The notes under the pieces: model-generated | Told to the model about the DNA's origin: nothing | The model's database searches: none | The model's input: the letters and a program-made list of their open reading frames with translations, nothing else | In this document: positions 55,071 through 64,000 of the stretch, piece by piece | Position numbering within the stretch: the stretch's first letter is position 1 | Layout of the letters: each line of letters starts with the position of its first letter | Source: Malania oleifera | Taxonomy: Eukaryota > Streptophyta > Magnoliopsida > Santalales > Ximeniaceae | Length of the DNA: 64,000 bases | Assembly: GCF_029873635.1 (NCBI RefSeq) | Contig: NC_080423.1 | Span: 102,734,991-102,798,990, forward strand | Reading direction: 5' to 3' | Program-made: the position numbers and the translations under genes

Positions 55071-56305
55071 GTGGATGTAGACCCTGTGTGGGTATGATTG
55101 AAAACTCTATGTTTATCCTGTGTGGATTGATTGTGATATGCGTATATGTGTGGGGTTATGTGAGACGAATATAGTTGGCTACGTGTGACTTTAATTAATT
55201 GAGTATTTTGGGAAAAGTAGATTACTCCACCCGAGGACTTGCTAAGGAAGGTGAGTACTCTAATAATTATTTGTGGATACCAGAGTAGAGGGAAGTCACT
55301 TGTATGGGCGGGTGACCTTCCCCATTCTCGAAAACTTTACCTGGATACATAACTCGAGGGCTTACTTAGAAAGCTGAGCGCCCTAGTGGAAATCTACTTA
55401 TATGGGTGGGTAGACTTCCCTATTCTCAGGAATTATCAATAAAATATTTATGTATGTGGGCATGTGATTGGATGACAGAGAAATTTACCTGGTGCGATTT
55501 GAACGTCTTAACTCAGCTGCTAATAGATTATGAATGTGTTTATATGGATATTTTAATTATATATAAAACACTTCAGCCACACACTATTTTAAATTATTTC
55601 TTCCTTACTAAGAGGTGTCTCACCCCGTCGATGATTTAATCTTTTCAGGTTATCCAGGTGATCGAGCTTAGATAGCTCCAGGGCTGGGTAGTTTTTTGAG
55701 TGGTACCAGAACGGTTATGTTTTTTTTTTTTAACTTGTATGTTTTATATACTTTATTCAGGTTTTGTAATATGAAGAATGAGTTTGTAATTATTATGGAT
55801 CTACATGTGTAAATATAGAACTCTGGTATATTATATTTAAGGTTATTATGTTATTTCCACTGGTCTCTAATACTCCGGGCCCCACGTGGCAGGTCCGGGG
55901 CATTACAGTTGGTATCAGAGCATAACAGTCTTGCGGACTTAGGAGGATTAATACTAGAGTATAGGTTTGAGTAAATAAGGGTAAGAATTGGTAGATTAGG
56001 GTGTTGATAGGAGCTTGAGTTTGATTCATAGCTTGGAGGCAGAAATCCATTAATAGACTTCTGTGATTTTTTGAATCAGTTGACAGTTTCAAAAAACCAC
56101 GGTAAATCCATCAACGGTGATGTTTCCGAGCGAGGGAACTGAAATTTGGAATTTGAATTTGAAGGTTAAAATGATTTCGGATAATTGGATGTCGGATGTT
56201 AATGACGGATATGGATATTAAAATGATTACTTGTTATATGATTTTGTCAGATATATTAAGATGTGGAGATTCTAAACTGCCTCTGTTGTATATTTATATT
56301 CAGGG

Positions 56306-57290
56306 ATGGATCCTAGAGGCAAAGGTGTGGATGAAGGAGGAGGAAGCAAAATGGGAGCTTCTAGCGGGAACGATATTGACACCTCTTGACTATTACAAGG
56401 AATAGCTCATCATGTTAGGGAAGAAATGAGACAGGATTTCGAGGGGGACAAGTTATCCACCGGTGCACTAGGGTGCACCATTGATCAATTTACCCATTTG
56501 AAACCTTCATTTTTTGAGGGCGGCACTAACCCAATTAAGGCTGAGATGTAGATACAAGAAATGGAAAAGATACTGGCTATGTTGAATTGTACCGAGGAGT
56601 AGAAGGTTCTCTTCGTCACTTAAACTAGCCGGAGAAGCTGAACGGTGGTGGCATGCAATGAAGCTGTTGAAGGAACAGCGAGCGGTGCCTATAGCGATGA
56701 CCTGGGGTCGCTTCAAGTAGGTCTTCTACGACCAATATTTTCCCGCCACCACCAAAAATGCAAAGGCGAAGGAATTTTTTAGTTTGACTCAGGGGCACCT
56801 CACTATTCAGCAATATGCCGCTAAATTTCTGGAACTATCTCGTTTTGCACCTTCTATGGTTCTAGATGAATATCAAAAGGCGATGTGGTTTGAAAGGGGC
56901 CTGAATCAAAGGATTCACAAGCATATGGTGTGTTTGCAGATTCAGGATTTCACGAAGTTAGTGGAGAAAGCTACTGTTGCAAAGTCGAGTATGCAAAGGG
57001 GTATAGAGGCATCAAAACGAAGGAAAAGGGTTGCATCTCCTCGTTCCCAAACAAATGTCAGACAAGGGTCGTGGAGGGGAGACAGAGATGTAGCGGGCCA
57101 GGGGTAAAAAAAAAATGATTGGGGAGGACAGGGTGATTTGTCACGCCCCCATTGCCCTAGGTGTAATCAGCGGCATTGGGGAGAATGTCGAAGTAGGGGT
57201 GTCGTATGTTATAGATGCAGCAAACATGGTCATATAGCCCGGGAATGTCGAGAACCGTCAAATAATGCACCAGCTCCGAACCAGAATTAA
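56306..57290 (+). pseudogene. Ty3/gypsy gag of the TR-GAG element
   Basis: From ATG 56306: MDPRGKGVDEGGGSKMGASS, then [91 protein letters not shown] and a basic linker. A cysteine-rich end carries CPRCNQRHWGEC and the zinc knuckle CYRCSKHGHIAREC (about 57140-57255). This is the retrotransposon gag domain plus knuckle. Stops near 56387, 56549, 56600 and 56718 and a frameshift near 56620 show that this copy is inactive. The rest, from 56784 to 57107, is open. After the stop at 57288 no protease follows. Confidence 0.87.
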
Positions 57291-57533
57291 AGGATTAACC
57301 TGGTGCCTCGCGGCGGCGATGCCCCAGCGCGTGACATATGTTGGGTACACCTGAGGAAGGCAACACTAAAGGCCTGGGTAATATGTTTATGTTAGCATGT
57401 GTATTCATTTTGTTTGACTTTGCATGATTTGATGCTGCATATATTTGAATTGTTAGAAATTCGTGAATGTGATTAGTTAGCTTTTTGGTTGTGAAAATAG
57501 GTGACTAACAAATTTCGAGGATGAAATTCTTTT

Positions 57534-57546
57534 AAGGAGGGGAGAA
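57534..57546 (+). promoter_or_regulatory. Polypurine tract of the TR-GAG element
   Basis: AAGGAGGGGAGAA immediately before the 3' LTR TG. It would prime plus-strand synthesis. Confidence 0.8.
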
Positions 57547-59863
57547 TGTAACGACCTGGAAAATTTTGACTATTTAAAATAATAAGAAAGATAATAAAAG
57601 GAAAAGGGAAAAAAGGAGAAAAGGGAAAAGAAATTGGAAAAAGGAAATAAGCAGGCGCTCGTCGACGGGCTGGATTTTCTCGTCAACGAGCAGTGTATAA
57701 AGCCTCGTCATCGAGTATGCTTGTCTCGTTAATGAGGGTTTACCGAGAGAAGGTTTTGAATACCTGAATTTCATCGACGAGCTCTAGGGCTTGTCCACGA
57801 GTGGTGTTCTTAGGCTCGTCAATGAGTCCAAACGTCTTGTCAATAAGGCCATGTGGCAAGTTGCTTATAAATAGGGAGAAATCAGATTTTCAACGAGGAT
57901 TTTATTGTTCTTTCTGTTTCTCTCTCCAATCCACCGTTCCTCTGCCTTCTCTCATTGATTCTGGACCGGATTTATGGTTCGATGATTGGAAGGTACCATG
58001 AGACTCCTAGGAAGATTCTCTTCAATATAGGCGGAGCCAATTTTCGATTTGAGAAGTTTGGGAAACATCCCAAAACCAAGGTAAGTGAGATAATTTAAGA
58101 TTTTATTATTATTTGGAGATATTTGGAGCCTAGGAAGTATTATATGGGCATTTTTCTTAGATTTGAGGAATTTGGAATTTTTGGAATATAGGGTCACATT
58201 TTGTTGATTTTAGGCAGGAATTCCGAGGAGCAGGTAAGGGGAAATATTTTATAATAGCTTTTTAATAATTTTAAACGACTAATTTTGGGTATAATTTCTA
58301 CATATTCAGGTATAATTTTTCTAAACCATGCTGGTATTAAAAACAGTGTTTTTAAATATTTATATTATATTGGGGAAAAATCGTGTGGTTGAGACCATTT
58401 TTGTTAATTAAATGATTGTGAGCATTGTGGAATGATGAATCATTAAGACTGCGATTATTGTTTGACCGTGATTTCTGCTTGGTTGAATATACTGGTTGAT
58501 TGCGGATACTGAGGTTATGTATACTGTGGTAGAATTGTGGATGTGTTGAATGATTGGTTTGCTGTTGACTTGTGTTGTGGTTTATGTAAATTGCAATATA
58601 GCGTGTGCAGTGATATGAGGAGGTCGTTACATCGTACTTGGTATAACCGTCATATAACGTTGGAAGTGGTATGAGGAGGTCGTTATATGGGTGTTTATAT
58701 TAGGAGGTAAACATTGGCAGTGATATAAGGAGGTGTTTTACCTATTTACCATGAACAGAGTGTTTGTTTTGTAACCTGTGTGGTTTGATTAGTCTTGTAT
58801 GGACCAGTCCTGTGTGGACATATATGTTGTGTGATTGGTGTGTCCTGTGTGGACCGTGTAATTTGTGTGATTGGTTAGTCTTGTGTGGACCAGTCTTGTG
58901 TGAGCATGTATGTTGTAATTGACAGTCTTGTGTGGACATGTGTGATGTGTGTGTTGGAATTCCTGTGTGGACGATTACATATTGTGTGGATGTAGACCCT
59001 GTGTGGGTATGATTGAAGACTGTATGTTTATCCTCTGTGGATTGATTATGAAATGCATATATGTGTGGGGTTCTATGAGACGAATATAGTTGGCTACGTA
59101 TGACTTTAATTAATTAAATATTTTGGGTAAAGTAGAATATTCCACTCGAGGGCTTGCTAAGGAAGGCGAGTACTCTAGTAATTATTTGTGGATACCAGAG
59201 TAGAGGGAAGCCACTTGTATGGGCAGGTGACCTTCCCTATTCTCGAAGACTTTACCTGGATACATAACCCGAAGCTTATTGAGATAGGTAAGTGCCCTGG
59301 TGTTAATACTAAAGTAGAGGGAATCTACTTGTATGGGCGGGTAGACTTCCCTATTCTCGGAAATTATCAGTAAAATATCTATGTATGTGGGCATGTGATT
59401 GGATGACAGAGAAATTTACTTGATGTGATTTGAACGTGTTAATTCAGCTGCTATTGGATTATAAATGCGTTTGTATGGATATTTTAATTATATATAAAAC
59501 ACTTCAGCCACACACTGTTATAAATTATTTCTTCCTTACTGAGAGGTATCTCACACTGTCGATGATTTAATCTTTTCAGGTTATCTAGGTGATCGAGCTT
59601 AGATAGCTCCAGGACAAGATAGTTTTGTGAGTGGTACCATAACGGTTATGTTTTTTTTTAGTTTTTATGTTTTATATACTTTATTCAGGTTTTGTAATAT
59701 GAAGAATGAGGTTGTAATTATTATGGATTTGCATGTGTAAATATAGAACTCTGGTATATTACATTTGAGGTTATTTTATTATTTTCGCTGTGTGAATGGT
59801 ATCAAAGACACGTGATGGTCTCATAACACTCCGGGCCCCACGTGGTGGGTCCGGGGCATTACA
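57547..59863 (+). repeat. 3' LTR of the TR-GAG element
   Basis: Near-copy of 53657-55907. Differences include fewer minisatellite units, an extra segment near 58575-58680 and about 45 extra bases near 59793-59833 (TGGTATCAAAGACACGTG). Confidence 0.88.
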
Positions 59864-60238
59864 ACAGACGTTCTCTAACAAGTGTAAATCCTAGTGAAAC
59901 TAGAGGATCTTCTTCAGCTGTGGGTTTTGGAGATTGCAATATTTTCCCATTACTCATAGTGGTGAGTATCTTTATCAACTTATTCATTTGATCTTTAATA
60001 TCCCAAACATCTTGATGGATCTCCTCATGATCACTTTGCTTAAGACCTCTCATGCGGCTTTCCAAATGTTCTCCTGTGATTCTAGTTTTTTTTTTTTGTC
60101 TATTATTATAAGGATGTAGAAAGATTTCCTTGTTCTGCTCATTGTTGGAAGCCCGAATTTTAGTTCTACCACCTTGGCACACTACTTTTGTAGGCAACTG
60201 GAACATGAGCAAGGACTCATTGGCTATGACTATGCATG
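59864..60238 (-). pseudogene. Tat-like gag, N-terminal part
   Basis: Open minus-strand frame of 125 codons or so, reading RMRGLKQSDHEEIHQDVWDI, KDQMNKLIKILTTMSNGK and KPTAEEDPLVSLGFTL, a charged coiled-coil-like start as in Tat gag proteins. It stops abruptly at the TR-GAG insertion point. The assignment comes from orientation and position relative to 50138-50888 more than from sequence identity. Confidence 0.55.
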
Positions 60239-60245
60239 AATGCAA

Positions 60246-61152
60246 TGCAACCTAAAACAACTACTTTGCCAGAATTCTTGGAAAAACCTTATCACCTAAT
60301 GAAAACTCCCAAATCAACCCAACTCTTTATATACAATCCTCAATTTAAGACTCGGGTTGTCTTTCCCAACTTGCAAGCAAATTTGATTCCTAAGAGTGGT
60401 CCTATCTATTGAGCATTCTAGTCTTGACAAATCTCTCTTTAGCTAAGAATTCTTTCATGTAGCCCTACCTTTCCCTACAACCATACCATTCCTATTGAGG
60501 TAAGACTTAGCAACAAACCCTCATATGAAGAGTGGGAACTTCTTAAGGGCACAATGATTAGACATTTGGGAGGATTAATTTGGTTAACGACCCAACCTAA
60601 CCAGATTGCCCCTTAATTCCTTCCTCAATCACCTCAATTCTTTCAATTCAACTACCCTTTGATGATTCTATTGGATTTCAAAATACTGTTGAACCTCTAT
60701 TTCTTTTTCATCGAATACCATTACTAGGTTGTATACAAAGTGATTTGGGCCACCCCAAAATTTTGGCAAAGTAGTATGTATGCCAAACATGGATGCAAAA
60801 ATGTAAGACACCACACAAAAGAAATCAATCAGATTCAACATAGGAGAAAGGATGAATTTCCTATCCCAACCCTAGGTAGATTTATCACTTACAGGTGTTC
60901 GCCAAGACTTTATCCTAAGGGAGGAAAGTAGTGTTTAAAATATGTGTGGTTCAAGTTCTATTCCCTATCAACAATAGGTTCCCAATATGTTCCCTATCCT
61001 TACCTAATGAGCTTAGACAAAGTTCAAACTGAGCGGGGTGATATGTGAAAATGTGTGTGCTCACATAAATTTTAAAAGCCTATCCCTTTAGCCCCCACAT
61101 ATCATTAAACCATGCACATGATCATCAATCTATTCCAATTATATACAATAGT
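60246..61152 (-). other. 5' side of the Tat-like element, noncoding
   Basis: Probably leader of the Tat-like element. No LTR edge or primer binding site was recognised before the copia LTR starts at 61153. Confidence 0.35.
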
Positions 61153-62559
61153 TGTTGACTTTTTGAGTCCGATCCTTGGTTTTGATTATGATAAACTGCA
61201 TGTTACTAATGTGTGTGCCTAAGTACTTGAACAAGTTAATCATTCATATCACACACATGAAAGTGAAGTGGAAGCCAAAAAGGACTTAAAGCACATTATC
61301 ATGGTTGATTCCATCAAAAGTCAAGAGCAAAAGAATATTTTTTTTAATTGTATATGTATTTTTGTTTCATTATTTGGTCTGTAATAAATTATGGTTTGTA
61401 ATAACTACATCACATGCATAATAGGTATTTATGCTCAACATGACCGTAGATTGACCATAGGGAACCAAATGACCGTAGGGCAGGTCGACCAATGCTGGAT
61501 TTTAAGGTTAGCTCAAAGACCTTAGAGAGACCCTAGGTCCTTGCATAATCACTTAGGAAATTCCCCTCTCTTCTATAAGTCATCATCTATGCAATAAGGG
61601 GTAAAAATATGATTTAGGTTCTAAAATGAAAGGGGTTCGGGTAGCCAAAATTGTGTGTTCAAAACGCCTAGGTTGACCGAACGTGTGAAAAGTCAAAATG
61701 TTGACTGAAGGTCAGGCAACCGAACTGAAATGAACCGAACGTTCTCGGTCGACTGAACTTTTATTACTGACTTTTCCACCTTCCCCGGGCGTCCGAACTT
61801 CACGTTTATTTTGACCTCGGGCGACCGAATGTTGAAGTTCAACAGACCGAACTTAGAACTGGGTGGCCGAACCTTGAGCACTTTGAAAATCGCCTTGGTT
61901 CAGCCACCCGAACTGTTCTCCAGGCACCCCGAATGCATAAAATGCACTATTTGTTCTATAAGTGTTCGGGCGACTGACCCTATGGTTCGGGCTATCAAAA
62001 CTCTCGGGTTGCTCAATTTTGAACTGTAGTAAAATGGGGTTATTTGGGTTAAACTTGTTTAAAACATTTTTAATTATTCCCACCATATCCCAACGGTCAT
62101 TTTTTTTTTTTGTCAAATACTATATATATGCATTCATTTGGACAAATTAGTGGTGATTAGGAAAATCATTAGTCATAAAATTCTATGAAATACTTTTTGC
62201 TCATACTCATTTTGAACAAATTATTTCAATCTTTCAAATTATATTTGCTTACTCTCCTCACTCTTTGATTTAAAAAACTATTCTTGAGGAGAATCATTTG
62301 TTCATACTCCTTGTTTTGCAAATAAATTTCAACTTGAAAAGGAGTTTGAACTTTTGAGTATTGTGCATATTTCCATCCATTTTCAAGCATACAACTCTCA
62401 TCTTGCATAATCTTTCGAAAATTATTTTTGAGAGTTAGCTTAAAGAGTTTTTCCCATAGTATTTTATATTTATAAATATTGATTGGGAAAACTCTAGATT
62501 TGCTTAAGGTCTTGCATCTTCATTGCAAGTATCTAAAGCTTGCATATTTTTATTGGTAT
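61153..62559 (+). mobile_element. Sirevirus-like LTR, interrupted by a second copy
   Basis: Starts TGTTGACTTTTTGAGTCC with the GGTTTTGATTATGATAAA phrase. Palindromic GGTCGACCGAA-like motifs lie at 61440-61990 and a TATATATA box at 62121. It is broken off at 62559 where another LTR of the same family begins. Confidence 0.7.
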
Positions 62560-64000
62560 TGTTGACCCTATGGGTCATACCCTGTTTTGATTATGACAAA
62601 TACTCAGGTATTTAATGATTGTCAAGTTGATGTGCAGGTTTATCTTGGCAGTATCCTATGATGGCACTCGGAGACCCGGAGGAAAACGAAGACTCTGAAG
62701 ACCCTTGATATAATTGATTTGTTGTAGTAATTTATATTCGGGTCTGTAATATTTAAGTAGGAAAGGTCTGTAATAGTAAATAGGTCTTTGGTTTGTAATA
62801 AGCTCACACACATCACATGCATGATGATACGTAAGCTCAAACAAACCATGAATGACAATGGACTTTAGAAAGACCTTAGGGTTTTTGGTCGACCGACATC
62901 AGACTTTTTCGGTGTCTCTAAATTTGACCCCAAGTGACCTTAGGACACACACATATGTTTATTAGACACTTAAAATAGACTTATTTGGGTCAATTCGGGA
63001 CCGAAATGCACACTTGGTGCACTTTCGGTCGACCGGCCAATTCAGTTCAATTTGGCCCGGTCGACCGAAACCGGTCCGGGTCAACTATTTGACCCAGGCC
63101 CGGTCGACCGAGCCTTTATAGGTCATTTGACCTCGGTCGACCGAACCACCTGGGAGTCAACAGTTTGACCTCCCGGTCGACCGACTAGATTTGTACTCCA
63201 ACTACCTGGTCGATCGAGGGGTCTTGGGAGGATTCCCAACGGTCTGGTCGACCGAGCCACTCAGTTCAAAATAGCCCCGGTCGACCGAACCTCGGAGTTT
63301 TGGAAAATAGCCCTTGCCCGGTCGACCGACCACTCAGTTCAAAATACCCCTGGTCGACCGAGCCACTTAAGTCCTGGTCGACCAAACCATTTCTGGTCGA
63401 CCGGACCTCTCGGGTTGCTCCTATTTTTTTACTGCAATTAAATGGTTTAAGCAGGGTTAAAATATTTGAAAGGTCATTAAACTTTTCTAATAATACCCAA
63501 TAGGTCCCCAACGGTCATATTTTCTCCCTTGCCTATATAGATGAGTTTATTTAGGATAATTAGCGAGGGGATTAAAAATATTAATTAAGAGAAATTCTCT
63601 GAAAATCCCAAATCCTATAATACTCATATCCAATCCCCATTCACTCATGCTTACCTTCTTCGATCTCTTAAATCCTCTGTAAGTCGATTGAGTGTTTATA
63701 TTTAATAGGTTTGCTCTCCCATTCATATTTGATTGATTTATTTTCATTGAGAGCTAAACCTAAGTATTCTTAGGAGACTTTGTTAATAAGTCTATCCTAA
63801 GAAAACTTTGATAGAGCTTCTAAGATTTGCACCTTCATTGCAACATCTTAAGAAGATTGTATTTGTTTTTGGTTGCAAAACATTTTCAAAATACATACAA
63901 ATATCTAGTGTGCTTTGTCTTGATAAATCTTTAAAGAGATATTTGTTTGTGTGAGAAAAATCTTTGTTACAATATTCATTGATTTATATCCATAGTTGAA
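62560..64000 (+). mobile_element. Sirevirus-like LTR, runs off the window
   Basis: Starts TGTTGACCCTATGGGTC with TTTTGATTATGACAAAT. The CGGTCGACCGA palindrome array is at 62885-63415 and a TATATAG box at 63534. The downstream R-U5 part continues past the window end, so whether it is a solo LTR or a full element is unknown. Confidence 0.7.
62885..63415. repeat. Array of CGGTCGACCGA palindromes
   Basis: About seventeen copies of GGTCGACCGA or CCCGGTCGACCG, many perfect, every 20-45 bp, ending about 120 bp before the TATA box. The older copy at 61440-61990 has mostly decayed motifs such as GGTTGACCGAA and GGGCGACCGAA. Confidence 0.88.

Larger units (their letters stand above)
53657..55907 (+). 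repeat. 5' LTR of the TR-GAG element
   Basis: TGTAACGACCCGG to GGGGCATTACA. Contains a palindrome array (53765-53962), a TATA box (53976), a GTCCTGTGTGGACC minisatellite (54835-55070) and the CTTACTAAGAGGTGTCTCACC block at 55604. Confidence 0.88.
53657..59863 (+). mobile_element. Gag-only LTR retrotransposon (TR-GAG type)
   Basis: Structurally complete: 5' LTR 53657-55907, GT spacer, primer binding site TGGTATCAGAGC (55910-55921, initiator-Met tRNA), leader, gag 56306-57290, a short 3' region, purine tract AAGGAGGGGAGAA (57534-57546) and 3' LTR 57547-59863. Flanking pentamers ATAGA and ACAGA differ at one position. The interior is only 1.64 kb and holds no pol, the layout of terminal-repeat retrotransposons with a gag domain. 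The LTRs remain very similar, so it is younger than the other elements here. It must depend on another element for reverse transcriptase and integrase. Confidence 0.88.
43382..61152 (-). mobile_element. Tat/Ogre-like Ty3/gypsy element, pol deleted, with nested insertions
   Basis: Minus-strand order: gag N-terminal part (60238-59864), insertion of a TR-GAG element (59863-53657), 87 bp of gag-side sequence, insertion of a solo LTR (53569-50889), the rest of gag (50888-50138), a long noncoding 3' region with a tandem array, a purine tract (AAAGAGGGGTAGC, 46107-46119) and the 3' LTR (46106-43382). The 5' LTR is not present. The upstream side is cut at 61152 by a copia LTR. Protease, RT, RNase H and integrase were not found. 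Confidence 0.75.

Overview
The window is nuclear DNA of a flowering plant, probably a eudicot, and about nine tenths of it is transposon-derived. Two spliced genes of plant-only type anchor this reading: a glutamate dehydrogenase of the GDH2 type (33619-39025, nine coding exons, 411 aa) and a chloroplast LIL3-like light-harvesting-like protein (40345-41722, three exons, 245 aa). Both are on the + strand, about 1.3 kb apart, each with its own promoter. Canonical GT-AG introns, AT-rich intergenic DNA, CACTA, Ty1/copia, Ty3/gypsy, RTE-LINE and tRNA-SINE sequences all fit a plant. The species cannot be named from the sequence.

Layout. 1-649: part of a Sirevirus-like LTR (minus). 650-4161: collapsed gypsy element (minus) with only about 0.5 kb between its LTRs. 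4162-6651: AT-rich spacer with one SINE. 6652-about 17660: CACTA (En/Spm) territory. It has a CACTA terminus and a subterminal repeat array, then a captured, intron-containing, broken fragment of an AGO4-clade Argonaute gene (8015-9429), a second small subterminal-type repeat block, a decayed Tnp2-type transposase (12242-15760) and a TNPA/Transposase_24-like gene (16252-17589). 17779-18413: four tandem copies of a 168-bp repeat. 18447-31490: Sirevirus-like copia element with a gag remnant and no pol, interrupted by a solo LTR (23280-27961) that itself holds another solo LTR (24464-27012), and ending in a 1.4-kb-arm inverted duplication of its own 3' LTR. 31527-32464: gypsy LTR fragment. 32627-32890: copia RNase H scrap.

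The genic island runs from about 33.2 to 41.8 kb. The last intron of GDH carries an antisense, 5'-truncated RTE LINE.

43382-61152: a Tat/Ogre-like gypsy element on the minus strand, with its 3' LTR, a 65-bp tandem array in the 3' untranslated region and a split gag. That gag was hit twice: by a solo LTR (50889-53569) and by a complete gag-only LTR element of TR-GAG type (53657-59863). 61153-64000: two Sirevirus-like LTRs, one inside the other.

The observations most worth a second look are the AGO4-clade fragment inside a CACTA element, the same short palindrome (CTCGTCGACGAG-like) arrayed upstream of promoters in both copia-like and gypsy LTRs, the long LTR palindrome at 28.6-31.5 kb, and the fact that every gag in the window lacks its pol.
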